From Streptomyces sp. NBC_01197 (GTDB lineage Bacteria > Actinomycetota > Actinomycetes > Streptomycetales > Streptomycetaceae): 64,000 bases of DNA. Position numbers and translations under genes: made by a program. Below, piece after piece: positions 44,159 through 52,674 of this stretch. The notes beneath the pieces are model-generated. The model made no database searches. It saw only the letters and a program-made list of their open reading frames with translations, and had not been told where the DNA came from. Each line of letters starts with the position of its first letter. Position 1 is the stretch's first letter. Where the stretch lies: assembly GCF_036010505.1 (NCBI RefSeq), contig NZ_CP108569.1, positions 2,668,001 to 2,732,000 on the forward strand, in the 5' to 3' direction.

Positions 44159-44365
44159 ATGATCAAGGTCGTACGGGGAAACCCGACCCCGGAGGAACTG
44201 GCCGCCGCCGTCGCGGTGGTCCAGGCACGGGCCGCCGCTGCGGTCGCCGAGCCGTCAAGGCCGCCGCTGCCGCCCGAGGAGTGGTCCGATCCGGCACGTA
44301 TCGCCCGGCACCGGATACAGCAGCCGGGGCCGCGGGCGTGGGCTCGCACCTACTGGCCGGCGTAG
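44159..44365 (+). CDS. accE: Acyl-CoA carboxylase epsilon subunit
   Basis: 68-aa epsilon subunit that binds beta and stimulates the carboxylase complex in actinobacteria. The signature is a short N-terminal strand MIKVVRGNPTPEELAAAVAV, an Ala-rich helix, then a proline-rich link and a W-containing tail with WSDPARIARH, and a terminal WARTYWPA. It begins 14 bp after the pccB stop with AAAGGA as ribosome site. Small size and rapid divergence make it easy to overlook. Confidence 0.93.
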   Translation: MIKVVRGNPTPEELAAAVAVVQARAAAAVAEPSRPPLPPEEWSDPARIARHRIQQPGPRAWARTYWPA

Positions 44366-44441
44366 GGCCTCTCCGGGCACGGAGACTCGCCGGCGGCCCG
44401 CCGGTGAGTCTCCCCGCCGCGGGAGGCCCCGCGGGCCGGGT

Positions 44442-44457
44442 TGAGTACCCGTACTCA
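44442..44457 (+). promoter_or_regulatory. Perfect 7-bp dyad TGAGTAC-CC-GTACTCA
   Basis: Lies 37 bp upstream of the ATG of the small membrane protein and 77 bp after accE. Position and symmetry fit an operator or a promoter element of that gene. I cannot name the regulator. Confidence 0.45.
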
Positions 44458-44493
44458 GGCGCCGGACCCCCTCCCGGCCGCACCATCGAGTGC

Positions 44494-44622
44494 ATGCTGT
44501 GGTCCGATCCGGAGAACAAACCGCCCAAGGAGCTGCGAGACGTACAGGCGATGCTGCGCCGTGCCGGTCTCGTGCTCGCTGCGGCGATGATTCTCGTGAT
44601 GGCGGTCCTGAGCCTGCGCTGA
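44494..44622 (+). CDS. Small membrane protein, possible MmpB-like
   Basis: 42-aa protein: acidic cytoplasmic N-terminus [20 protein letters not shown], basic LRRAG, then one transmembrane helix ([17 protein letters not shown]). The start pattern resembles the small Streptomyces morphogenic membrane protein MmpB as I remember it, but I cannot verify this. It has its own upstream dyad. It lies between accE and maf, the position of a tiny gene in S. coelicolor. Probably real because its sequence is compact and the membrane helix follows the positive-inside rule. Confidence 0.6.
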   Translation: MLWSDPENKPPKELRDVQAMLRRAGLVLAAAMILVMAVLSLR

Positions 44623-44687
44623 TCCGGCCCCCGTACCAGGCGGCCGGCTGCTCCGGGGGCCGGTCGTACGGGCCATACGATGGGCCC

Positions 44688-45290
44688 ATGACTGCTCAGC
44701 GCCGGCTCGTTCTCGGTTCCGCATCGCCCGCCCGTCTCGGACTGCTCCGCAATGCCGGTCTGGACCCCGAGGTGATCGTCAGCGGCGTGGACGAGGACGC
44801 GATCAGCGCGCCCACCCCCGCCGAGCTGGCTCTCGTACTGGCCGAGGCCAAGGCGCGGTCCGTGGCCGCCCGCGACGCCGCTGCCGGTGCCCTCGTCATC
44901 GGCTGCGACTCCGTGCTGGAGCTGGACGGCGAGGCGCTCGGCAAGCCCGCCGACGCGGAAGAGGCCACCGCTCGCTGGATGTCGATGCGCGGCCGGGCGG
45001 GCGTCCTGCAGACCGGCCACTGCGTGATCGACACCGCGACCGGCCGCAGCGCCTCGGCCACCGCCTCCACCACGGTCCGCTTCGGCGAGCCGACGGACGC
45101 CGAGGTCGCCGCGTACGTGGCGAGCGGCGAACCGCTCCATGTCGCGGGGGCCTTCACTCTCGACGGCCGATCGGCGCCGTTCATCGACTCCATCGAGGGC
45201 GACCACGGCAATGTCATCGGCCTCTCGCTGCCGCTGCTGCGCAAGCTGCTGACCCGACTGGACGTGTCGTTGACGGACCTCTGGGTCTGA
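44688..45290 (+). CDS. maf: Maf-family nucleoside triphosphate pyrophosphatase
   Basis: 200-aa Maf/YhdE enzyme that hydrolyses non-canonical or excess nucleoside triphosphates to monophosphates. Motifs are the start [19 protein letters not shown], the catalytic [20 protein letters not shown] (Asp and Lys), and the [20 protein letters not shown] block near 165. ATG 44688 agrees with the family. TACGAT at 44676-44681 is 6 bp before the start, so transcription could begin at the ATG and the mRNA be leaderless. In S. coelicolor the next core gene beyond maf is the small membrane-protein gene before accA2; here a catabolic island intervenes. Confidence 0.93.
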   Translation: MTAQRRLVLGSASPARLGLLRNAGLDPEVIVSGVDEDAISAPTPAELALVLAEAKARSVAARDAAAGALVIGCDSVLELDGEALGKPADAEEATARWMSMRGRAGVLQTGHCVIDTATGRSASATASTTVRFGEPTDAEVAAYVASGEPLHVAGAFTLDGRSAPFIDSIEGDHGNVIGLSLPLLRKLLTRLDVSLTDLWV

Positions 45291-45356
45291 GCGGCCGGGA
45301 CTGAGCGGCCAGGTCTCGGCAACTGGGGCTGAGCGGCTGGGCCCGGGCGGCGGCGG

Positions 45357-46658
45357 TTACCGGCCCGGCACCGGCCCCTCGGAGCAGTGCAGCGGTCCGG
45401 GCGCCGCGCCCGGAACGCCGGTCCGTACGAAGCCGAGCCAGGTGGCGCGCAGCTCGGCGCCGAGCGCGTCGACCTCCGGCCAGGGCGTGCTGCCCAGCAT
45501 CGGGGCACCCTGCCAGGCCCCCTCGCTGCCCAGCAGCAGCGGCAGTTCGACGCAGTGCGTGGCGCCGAAGGCCGAGCCCGCCGGGCGCCAGTCGAGGCGG
45601 TAGGCGTGCACGCGGGCGCCTGCCCGTACGAGCCGGCCGCCCAGCTCCGCGAGCGGGGCGGCGTACATCCGCGCGGTGAGCTCCGCCGGTTCGCCCTCCA
45701 CGCCGGGAAAGGCGGTCATGTCGTCGGCGTTCCAGCCGTACAGGACGTCCAGGCCGCGGACGTTCTCCGCGAAGGCGGCGCCGTTGCGGGTGAGCACCCC
45801 GTCGACCGGGCTGAAGGGTGGCTCCATCGCACTGCCCGACCTGCGCAGATGGGCAACCGCGGTCTCCCGCTGCGCTTCCAGGAGCGCCGCGTGGCCCGCT
45901 GTCGAAGGGGACTCGCCCCGCGCGGCGAGATACTCCGCGAAGATCCGGCCGAGCTCGGCTGCGTCGTCGCGGGACCGCTCGGTGAGCGCCAGCGGGGCGC
46001 TCTGCAGGATCGCCCGGCGGAAGAGCCCCCGGGCCTCGTCCATCTCCATGAGCAGCCGGATCGAGATCCCGCCCGCCGACTGGCCGAAGACGGTGACGCT
46101 GCCGGGGTCACCCCCGTACTCCGCGATGTGCTCCCGCACCCAGCGGAGCGCTTCGAGCTGGTCGTACAGACCGAGGTTCCCCTCGCTGACGCCGTCGAGA
46201 CAGAGGTAACCGAGCGCGCCGACACGGTAGTTGACGCCCACGACGACCACGTCGCCCTGGGCGGCGAGCGCGCCGCCGTCGTACCAGTCCATGAGCCCGG
46301 CGCCGCTGCTGAACCCGCCGCCGTGGAACCAGACCATCACCGGGCGCGCCCCGCCGTCCCTGGCCGGCGTGGTGACCGTCAGGTTCAGGCAGTCCTCGCC
46401 CTGGGGGCGGCCGTCGCGGGGCGGGCCCATCACCGCGTCGAGCCGGGACGGCGGCTGCGGGCAGATCTCGCCGCCGGACGGGCGGGTGTCACCCGCCGCG
46501 ACGGCACGCGGACGCCCGAAGCGCTCCGCCGTCGCATAGCGGATGGGACCCGTCCGGATCAGCTCGGAACCGGTCGGGCCAGTCCCGGTCGGCCCGGTTC
46601 CCGTCCGCCCGGTCCCGGTCGGTACAGCCCCGGTCAGTCCTGCGCCCGAGCCCGTCAT
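45357..46658 (-). CDS. Carboxylesterase, type B
   Basis: 433-aa alpha/beta hydrolase. The oxyanion hole is WFHGGGFSSGAG near 110, the nucleophile Ser194 lies in FGQSAGGISIR, and the ATHCVELPLLLG block with a late His follows. It is shorter than most type B carboxylesterases (about 500 aa), with a reduced C-terminal region. Its N-terminus carries a repeat of Thr-Gly-Pro units encoded by a 15-bp tandem array. ATG 46658 is preceded by AGGAGG. It lies 29 bp after the MFS gene, so the two form a transporter-esterase operon divergent from the catabolic operon. A possible role is hydrolysing an ester or amide before meta-cleavage. Confidence 0.88.
   Translation of the reverse strand: MTGSGAGLTGAVPTGTGRTGTGPTGTGPTGSELIRTGPIRYATAERFGRPRAVAAGDTRPSGGEICPQPPSRLDAVMGPPRDGRPQGEDCLNLTVTTPARDGGARPVMVWFHGGGFSSGAGLMDWYDGGALAAQGDVVVVGVNYRVGALGYLCLDGVSEGNLGLYDQLEALRWVREHIAEYGGDPGSVTVFGQSAGGISIRLLMEMDEARGLFRRAILQSAPLALTERSRDDAAELGRIFAEYLAARGESPSTAGHAALLEAQRETAVAHLRRSGSAMEPPFSPVDGVLTRNGAAFAENVRGLDVLYGWNADDMTAFPGVEGEPAELTARMYAAPLAELGGRLVRAGARVHAYRLDWRPAGSAFGATHCVELPLLLGSEGAWQGAPMLGSTPWPEVDALGAELRATWLGFVRTGVPGAAPGPLHCSEGPVPGR
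46570..46644 (-). repeat. Five 15-bp tandem repeats coding the esterase N-terminus
   Basis: Units 46570-46584, 46585-46599, 46600-46614, 46615-46629 and 46630-46644, each close to CCGGTCGGNNCGGTC. They code a Thr-Gly-Thr-Gly-Pro-like pentapeptide repeat just after the esterase start. Confidence 0.8.
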
Positions 46659-46687
46659 CTCGTACCTCCTGTGTCGGTCACCGGCGG

Positions 46688-48079
46688 TCAGCCGGTGAGG
46701 GAGTCCGCGGCAACAGTGTCCGCCGGTTCCACCGTGTCCGCCGTGGCGCCCTCCGGCACCAGCCGGAACAGCGCGACCGCCCCGCCCAGGCTGACCGCGC
46801 AGATCACCGCGAGATACCAGGTCACACCGGTGGACGTGCCGCTGGAGTTCAGCAGCGCGGTGGCGATCACGGGGGCCAGACCGCCGCCCAGGATGGCGCC
46901 GCTCTGCAGGATCACCGAGGACCCCGAGTATCTGACCCGGGCCGGGAAGGTGTCCGCGATGATGGAGCCCTGTACGCAGTGGGTCACCGGGATGATGAGC
47001 CCCATCCCCACGAGCGCGACCACGGCGAGCACGGAGTTGCCGGTGTTCAGCAGCGGGAAGAAGACCACGCACCAGACCAGGATGGCGGCGGAGCCCGCGA
47101 TGAACATCGTGCGCCGGCCGTGCCGGTCCGCGTACGTCGTCCACACCGGTATCGCCGCGAACCAGAGCACGGCCGCCGCGGTCACGCTCAGGATCAGGAA
47201 CTGCTTGTCGTAGTGCAGGTGTTCGCTGCCGTACGAGAGCGTGAACACCATGAACACGTACGCGACAGCCGAGTTGGCGACCACGGCGAGCAGCGTCAGC
47301 ACCAGCCGGGGGAAGCCGACTTTCAGGGACTCCGCCAGCGGGAACCTGACCACCGCGCCCTCGGCGAGCACCCGGCGGAAGGACGGGGATTCGGTGACCC
47401 GGAGCCTGATCACCAGGCCCACCGCGACCAGGACGAAGCTCAGCAGAAAGGGCACCCGCCAGCCCCACGAGGTGAACGTGTGGTCGCCGAACAGTGAGTT
47501 GGCGGACAGGAAGACGAGGTTCGCCAGGACCAGACCGGCCGGGGTCCCCATCTGCGGGAAGCCCGCGTACAGGTTCCGCCTGGTCCCAGGCGCGTGCTCC
47601 ATCGACATCAGGGTGGCGCCCGCGCCCTCACCGCCCAGCCCGATGCCCTGGACGATGCGCAGGGCGACGAGCAGCACCGGCGACCAGAAGCCGATCGAGG
47701 CATAGCTCGGGATGAGACCGATGAGGGTCGAGCCGATCCCCATCAGCACCAGGGAGACCACGAGGGTGGCCTTGCGCCCGATCCGGTCGCCGAAGTGGCC
47801 GAAGACCAGTCCGCCGAGGGGCCGCGCGACGAAGCCGACGGCGAGGGTGCTGAAGGCGGCGAGGGTGCCGGCCGCGGGGCTGAGCGACGGGAAGAACTGC
47901 TTGTTGAAGATCAGCGCGGCGGCCGTGCCGTAGAGGAAGAAGTCGTACCACTCCAGGGTCGTGCCGGCGAGCGTCGCGACGGCGGTCCTGGCGGGCGTGG
48001 CGGGCGTGGACGGGGCGCCGCCGTCCGGGCTCTCCGCCGGGCGCGGCTGGTTCACGGGGGGCGGGTTCGATGGGTTCAC
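46688..48079 (-). CDS. MFS metabolite:H+ symporter (MHS family)
   Basis: 463-aa twelve-helix transporter of the metabolite:H+ symporter branch, relatives of ShiA, ProP and dicarboxylate or aromatic-acid importers. Motif A GHFGDRIGRKATLV lies at the first cytoplasmic loop. TTLEWYDFFLYGTAAALIFN is characteristic of MHS proteins, and LRIVQGIGLGGEGAGATL is the conserved fourth-helix segment. A charged, Ala/Pro-rich 35-residue N-terminus precedes the first helix. GTG 48079 is preceded by GAGAGGT. It is the first gene of an operon with the carboxylesterase and divergent from the 3-hydroxyanthranilate operon, so it probably imports an aromatic acid or the esterase substrate. Substrate inferred only from context. 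Confidence 0.88.
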   Translation of the reverse strand: MNPSNPPPVNQPRPAESPDGGAPSTPATPARTAVATLAGTTLEWYDFFLYGTAAALIFNKQFFPSLSPAAGTLAAFSTLAVGFVARPLGGLVFGHFGDRIGRKATLVVSLVLMGIGSTLIGLIPSYASIGFWSPVLLVALRIVQGIGLGGEGAGATLMSMEHAPGTRRNLYAGFPQMGTPAGLVLANLVFLSANSLFGDHTFTSWGWRVPFLLSFVLVAVGLVIRLRVTESPSFRRVLAEGAVVRFPLAESLKVGFPRLVLTLLAVVANSAVAYVFMVFTLSYGSEHLHYDKQFLILSVTAAAVLWFAAIPVWTTYADRHGRRTMFIAGSAAILVWCVVFFPLLNTGNSVLAVVALVGMGLIIPVTHCVQGSIIADTFPARVRYSGSSVILQSGAILGGGLAPVIATALLNSSGTSTGVTWYLAVICAVSLGGAVALFRLVPEGATADTVEPADTVAADSLTG

Positions 48080-48153
48080 GGGGTGACCTCTCGCTTGTTC
48101 CGTGGATCGTGGCGCCGTGTGCCATGACACACAAATGCCGATTCCGGACTACC

Positions 48154-48172
48154 CCATAGCTATTTCGGTATA
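48154..48172 (-). promoter_or_regulatory. Copy 1 of motif TATACCGA-N6-TATGG, facing the MFS/esterase operon
   Basis: On the minus strand reads TATACCGA-AATAGC-TATGG, ending about 75 bp upstream of the MFS GTG. An identical-core second copy faces the other way at 48236-48254. Likely binding sites for the cluster LysR regulator, or shared promoter elements. Confidence 0.6.
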
Positions 48173-48235
48173 GCGGAGGCTTCCCTCCGGGCCTGCCCGG
48201 GAGTTGCCCCAAGGCCTCTTCGGCCGCTGACCAGA

Positions 48236-48254
48236 TATACCGATCCTGTTATGG
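48236..48254 (+). promoter_or_regulatory. Copy 2 of motif TATACCGA-N6-TATGG, facing the catabolic operon
   Basis: Plus strand TATACCGA-TCCTGT-TATGG, ending 55 bp upstream of the dehydrogenase ATG 48310. Thirteen of nineteen positions are identical to copy 1 in fixed blocks. The ATA...TAT ends recall LysR-type T-N11-A sites, though spacing is not exact. Confidence 0.6.
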
Positions 48255-48309
48255 CAAATCACAGGAAGTGCATTTGTCCGGCATGGCTCGGCGGATCACA
48301 GTGGGACGC

Positions 48310-49797
48310 ATGACGGCAGATGCAGGGCGGTGGATCCGCAACTTCGTAGACGGACGGTTCGTGGGCCCGGAGGACGCCAAGAGCGCAGTCCGGGGCTTCG
48401 ACGCGGTGGACCCGGCCACCGGCCGGGTGTTCGCCCGGGTGCACGAGGCGGACAGATCGCTGGTCGACCGGGCCGTACGGGGGGCCAGGCGGGCCCTCCA
48501 CGACGGCTGGGCGAGCACGCCCGTAGCGGAGCGGACCGCTCTGCTGCGGCGGGCCGCCGACCGGATCGACGCACGCTTCGAGGAGTTCGTGGCGGCCGAG
48601 GTCGCCGACACCGGCAAGCCCGTGACCCAGGCGCGGACGCTCGACGTCCCGCGCGCCATCGCGAACTTCCGCGCCTTCGCGGACGTGGTCGCGGCGGCGG
48701 GCCAGGAGTCGTTCCTCACCGACCTCCCCGGTGGCCGGCAGGCCCTCAACTACGCGGTGCGCAAGCCACTTGGGGTCGTCGCGGTCATCGTGCCGTGGAA
48801 CCTGCCACTCCTGCTGCTGACCTGGAAGGTCGCCCCGGCGCTCGCCTGCGGCAACGCGGTGGTCGTCAAGCCCAGCGAGGAGACACCCGCCACCGCGGCC
48901 CTGCTGGCCGAGGTACTGGCCGAAGCCGGCCTGCCCGCCGGTGCGTACAGCGTGGTGCACGGCTTCGGCGGCGACTCCGCGGGCGCGTACCTGACCTCCC
49001 ACCCGGGGATCGACGGGGTGACCTTCACCGGGTCGTCCGCCACCGGCTCGCACGTGATGAAGACCGTCGCGCCACGCGTCCGCCCGGTCTCCTTCGAACT
49101 GGGCGGCAAGAACGCCGCCATCGTCTTCGACGACGTCGACATGGACGAGGCGCTCACCGGACTGGCCAGGTCCGTCTTCACCAACACCGGCCAGGTCTGC
49201 CTGTGCACCGAGCGGGTGTACGTGCAGCGCTCGGTGTTCGCCGACATCGCGGACGGACTGACCGAACGGGCCCGCGCCCTGCGCATCGGCTCACCGGGCG
49301 ACGAGCGGACCACCACAGGACCGCTCATCTCGCAGGCCCACCGCGCCAAGGTGCTGGGCTACTTCGACCTGGCCGAGCAGGCCGGCGCGAAGGTGCTCAC
49401 CGGTGGCGGCGTGCCGGAGCTGGGCCCGGAGCTGGCGGGCGGTTCATGGATCGAGCCGACTCTCTGGACCGGGCTGACCAACGCCGACCGCCCCGTACGG
49501 GAGGAGATCTTCGGCCCGGTGGCCGCACTGATCCCCTTCGACACCCAGGAGGAGGCCGTCGCGCTCGCCAACGACACCGAGTACGGCCTCGCGGCCTCCG
49601 TCTGGACCAACGACCTGCGCCGCGGCCACCGGGTGGCCCAGGCGATGGACGTCGGCATGGCCTGGGTCAACACCTGGTTCCTGCGCGACCTGCGCTCCCC
49701 CTTCGGCGGTACCGGGATCTCCGGCATCGGCCGGGAGGGCGGCGCGTCCTCGATGCACTTCTACACCGAGCCGACGAATGTGTGCGTGCAGCTGTGA
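48310..49797 (+). CDS. 2-aminomuconate 6-semialdehyde dehydrogenase
   Basis: 495-aa NAD-dependent aldehyde dehydrogenase, first gene of the operon; oxidises 2-aminomuconate 6-semialdehyde to 2-aminomuconate (2-hydroxymuconic semialdehyde is a likely alternative substrate). Catalytic Cys297 (GQVCLCTERVYV), oxyanion Asn164 (PWNLPLL, 133 residues before the Cys as in the family), Glu in FELGGKNAAIV, and FLRDLRSPFGG with Arg459, which matches the substrate carboxylate-binding arginine of Pseudomonas AMSDH. The start is uncertain: ATG 48310 gives the family start RWIRNFVDGRFV; TTG 48274 and ATG 48283 are alternatives with AGGAAG further upstream. It overlaps the next gene by 4 nt. Confidence 0.88.
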   Translation: MTADAGRWIRNFVDGRFVGPEDAKSAVRGFDAVDPATGRVFARVHEADRSLVDRAVRGARRALHDGWASTPVAERTALLRRAADRIDARFEEFVAAEVADTGKPVTQARTLDVPRAIANFRAFADVVAAAGQESFLTDLPGGRQALNYAVRKPLGVVAVIVPWNLPLLLLTWKVAPALACGNAVVVKPSEETPATAALLAEVLAEAGLPAGAYSVVHGFGGDSAGAYLTSHPGIDGVTFTGSSATGSHVMKTVAPRVRPVSFELGGKNAAIVFDDVDMDEALTGLARSVFTNTGQVCLCTERVYVQRSVFADIADGLTERARALRIGSPGDERTTTGPLISQAHRAKVLGYFDLAEQAGAKVLTGGGVPELGPELAGGSWIEPTLWTGLTNADRPVREEIFGPVAALIPFDTQEEAVALANDTEYGLAASVWTNDLRRGHRVAQAMDVGMAWVNTWFLRDLRSPFGGTGISGIGREGGASSMHFYTEPTNVCVQL

Positions 49798-50669
49798 ACG
49801 ATCGCCCCACCACCCACAAAGCCCCTGCCGGACCCCTCTCGGAAGCCGCCGCGCCCTCCGCGCGGATCGGCTCGGCGGTCGCGCGGCTCACCGAGGCCGC
49901 CGCCGGCCGTACCCCGTGCGCACCCGTCAGGGAGTTCATCGGCAGCACGGATCTGGATGCCGCCTATGAGGTGCAGCGGCAGCTCGCCGAGGCGAGGAGC
50001 GCCGCCGGCGCACGGGTCACCGGCGCCAAGATCGGGCTCACCGCCCCCGTCGTACAGCAGCAGTTCGGCGTGTTCCAGCCGGACTTCGGGGTGCTCTTCG
50101 ACGACATGGTGTACGCCCACACCGAGCCGCTGCCGTTCGGCCGGTTCCTCCAGCCGCGCGCCGAGGGCGAGATCGCTTTCGTGCTCGGCCGGGACATCGA
50201 CCGGCCGGGCGCGGGCGTCGCTGACGTCCTGCGGGCGACCGAGTTCGTGCTCCCCGCCATCGAGATCGTGGACTCCCGTATCGCCGGCTGGGACCTGGCC
50301 ATCACCGACACCGTGGCGGACAACGCGTCCAGCGGCGCGATCGTCCTCGGCACCACCCCGTGCTCACTGACCGGCCTCGACCTCGCCCGGGTCGGGATGA
50401 CGCTCCAGCGGGACGGCGAGCCGGTCGCGTTCGGTGCCGGTCACGCCTGCCTCGGCTCACCGGTCGTGGCGGTGGCCTGGCTGGCACGCGAACTCATCGA
50501 GCGCGGGCGGCCGTTGCGCGAGGGCGACGTGATCATGTCCGGCGCGCTCGGGCCGATGGTGCCGGTCACCGGGCCCGGCCGGTTCCGGCTCGCGCTGGAC
50601 GGACTCGGCGAGGTCGAGGCCGTCATCGAGGGGGCGGCCGGGACCGCCGACGAGGAGAAGACACAGTGA
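49794..50669 (+). CDS. 2-oxopent-4-enoate hydratase
   Basis: 291-aa hydratase of the MhpD/DmpE/FAH fold: adds water to 2-oxopent-4-enoate giving 4-hydroxy-2-oxopentanoate. Hydratase rather than decarboxylase signature: [42 protein letters not shown], and [20 protein letters not shown] with the metal-binding Glu and Asp. It lengthens the family core by a 30-residue Pro/Ala N-terminus. GTG 49794 overlaps the dehydrogenase stop as GTGA. It probably forms a complex with the decarboxylase encoded two genes on, as in XylI-XylJ, to keep the unstable intermediate from escaping. Confidence 0.9.
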   Translation: MNDRPTTHKAPAGPLSEAAAPSARIGSAVARLTEAAAGRTPCAPVREFIGSTDLDAAYEVQRQLAEARSAAGARVTGAKIGLTAPVVQQQFGVFQPDFGVLFDDMVYAHTEPLPFGRFLQPRAEGEIAFVLGRDIDRPGAGVADVLRATEFVLPAIEIVDSRIAGWDLAITDTVADNASSGAIVLGTTPCSLTGLDLARVGMTLQRDGEPVAFGAGHACLGSPVVAVAWLARELIERGRPLREGDVIMSGALGPMVPVTGPGRFRLALDGLGEVEAVIEGAAGTADEEKTQ

Positions 50670-51646
50670 AAGACCCAGCGAACGCATCAGTATCCGGCGA
50701 GGCCGCCGGCTCCGTCCCGGTCGCCGTCATCGGCTCCGGCAACATCGGGACCGACCTCATGATCAAGGTGCTGCGGCTGTCGAAGACGCTGCGCATGGGC
50801 GCGATGGCGGGCATCGACCCGGCGTCGGACGGCCTCGCGCGCGCCGCCCGGCTCAAGGTCGCCACCACCCACCGGGGCGTCGAGGGCCTGGTGGAGATGG
50901 CGGAGTTCGCCGACATCAAGGTGATCTTCGACGCCACCTCGGCCGGAGCCCATGTCCGTAACGCCGAACTCGCCCGAGAACACGGCAAGTTGATGGTCGA
51001 CCTGACCCCGGCGGCGCTCGGCCCCTTCGTGGTGCCCCCGGTCAATCTCGACGAGCACCTGGAAGCACCGGACGTCAACATGGTGACCTGCGGCGGCCAG
51101 GCGACCATCCCGGTCGTCGCCGCCGTCTCCCGGATCGCCCCGGTCGCGTACGGCGAGATCGTCGCCTCCATCGCCTCCCGCTCGGCGGGACCCGGCACCC
51201 GCGCCAACATCGACGAGTTCACCGAGACCACCAGCGAGGCCATCCGGGTGGTCGGCGGCGCAGCGGTGGGCAAGGCGATCATCGTGCTCAACCCCGCCGA
51301 GCCGCCGCTCGCCATGCGCGACACGGTGCACTGCCTGGTCGAGGGAGCCGTGCCGGCCGGCGTACGGGAGCGGATCGCCGCCTCCGTGCGGGAGATGGCC
51401 GACGCGGTACGTGCGTACGTACCCGGCTACCGGCTCAAGCAGGACGTGCAGTTCGAGGACATCACCGAGGTCCTGGTCCCGGCGCTCGGGCGGCGGGTCA
51501 CCGGGGTGCGGGTCTCGGTGTTCCTGGAGGTCGTCGGCGCGGGCCACTACCTGCCCGGCTACGCAGGCAACCTCGACATCATGACCTCCGCCGCGGTCCG
51601 CACGGCCGAGAAGATCGCCGCACTCCGAGGATGGGTGACCACATGA
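50666..51646 (+). CDS. Acetaldehyde dehydrogenase (acetylating)
   Basis: 326-aa DmpF/MhpF-type enzyme oxidising acetaldehyde to acetyl-CoA with NAD and CoA. Rossmann start [19 protein letters not shown], catalytic Cys142 in [14 protein letters not shown], and [20 protein letters not shown] in the second domain. Works in a channelled complex with the aldolase encoded next, passing acetaldehyde directly. The first 16 residues are a short extension. GTG 50666 overlaps the hydratase stop as GTGA, and its own stop overlaps the aldolase start as ATGA. Confidence 0.93.
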   Translation: MKDPANASVSGEAAGSVPVAVIGSGNIGTDLMIKVLRLSKTLRMGAMAGIDPASDGLARAARLKVATTHRGVEGLVEMAEFADIKVIFDATSAGAHVRNAELAREHGKLMVDLTPAALGPFVVPPVNLDEHLEAPDVNMVTCGGQATIPVVAAVSRIAPVAYGEIVASIASRSAGPGTRANIDEFTETTSEAIRVVGGAAVGKAIIVLNPAEPPLAMRDTVHCLVEGAVPAGVRERIAASVREMADAVRAYVPGYRLKQDVQFEDITEVLVPALGRRVTGVRVSVFLEVVGAGHYLPGYAGNLDIMTSAAVRTAEKIAALRGWVTT

Positions 51647-52674
51647 AGCTCTACGTACAGGATGTGACCCTCCGCGACGGTATGCACTCGATGGGGCACA
51701 TGTACACCGTCGACCAGGTGCGCCGGATCGTCGGCGCGCTGGACCGGGCCGGGGTCGCCGCCATCGAGGTCGCACACGGCGACGGGCTCGGCGGGTCGAG
51801 CGCCACCTATGGCTTCGGCGCGCACACCGACGAGGAGTGGATCGAGGCCGCCGCCGATGTCCTGGTCCACGCGAAGCTCACCACCCTGCTGCTGCCCGGT
51901 ATCGGCACCATCGAGCATCTGCGCCGGGCGCACGCGCTGGGCGTACGGAGCGTGCGCGTCGCCACCCACTGCACGGAAGCCGATGTCGCGGCCCAGCACA
52001 TCGCCTGGGCGCGCGAGCACGGGATGGACGTCTCGGGCTTCCTGATGATGAGCCACCTCAACTCCCCCGGAGGCCTGGCGAAACAGGCCGCGCTGATGGA
52101 GTCGTACGGCGCGCACTGCGTGTACGTGACGGACTCCGGCGGCCGGCTGACCATGCGGGACGTCGCCGACCGGGTCGACGCGTACCGCGAGGTGCTCGAC
52201 GCGTCCACCGAGATCGGCATCCACGCCCACGAGAATCTCTCGCTCTCCGTCGCCAACAGCGTGACAGCGGTGGAGCGCGGCGCACGCCGGGTCGATGTGG
52301 CGCTGGCGGGCCAGGGCGCGGGGGCGGGCAACTGCCCGGCGGAGTCGCTCGTCGCGGTCGCGGACCTGATGGGCTGGGAGCACGGCTGCGACCTGTTCGC
52401 GCTGCAGGACGCGGCCGACGACATCGTCCGGCCGATGCGCAGCCGCCCGGTGCAGGTCGACCGGGAGACCCTGACCCTCGGGTACGCGGGCGTCTACTCC
52501 AGTTTCCTGCTGCACGCCGAGCGCGCGGCCGAGCGGTACCGGCTCGACACCCGGCAGATCCTCCTTGAGGCCGGCCGCCGGCAGCTGGTCGGCGGCCAGG
52601 AGGACCTGATCGTGGACATCGCACTGGACCTGGCCGCGCGGCGCGGGTCCCTGACGGACGGGAGCGGCCAGTGA
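51643..52674 (+). CDS. 4-hydroxy-2-oxovalerate aldolase
   Basis: 343-aa DmpG/MhpE/HpaI-type class II aldolase splitting 4-hydroxy-2-oxopentanoate into pyruvate and acetaldehyde. TIM barrel start [17 protein letters not shown], with catalytic and metal residues in the Asp of LRDG and in the [13 protein letters not shown] motif (His-x-His). C-terminal communication domain (about 275-343; [15 protein letters not shown]) that couples with the dehydrogenase partner. ATG 51643 is preceded by GAGG at a proper distance. It overlaps both neighbours by 4 nt. Confidence 0.93.
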   Translation: MKLYVQDVTLRDGMHSMGHMYTVDQVRRIVGALDRAGVAAIEVAHGDGLGGSSATYGFGAHTDEEWIEAAADVLVHAKLTTLLLPGIGTIEHLRRAHALGVRSVRVATHCTEADVAAQHIAWAREHGMDVSGFLMMSHLNSPGGLAKQAALMESYGAHCVYVTDSGGRLTMRDVADRVDAYREVLDASTEIGIHAHENLSLSVANSVTAVERGARRVDVALAGQGAGAGNCPAESLVAVADLMGWEHGCDLFALQDAADDIVRPMRSRPVQVDRETLTLGYAGVYSSFLLHAERAAERYRLDTRQILLEAGRRQLVGGQEDLIVDIALDLAARRGSLTDGSGQ

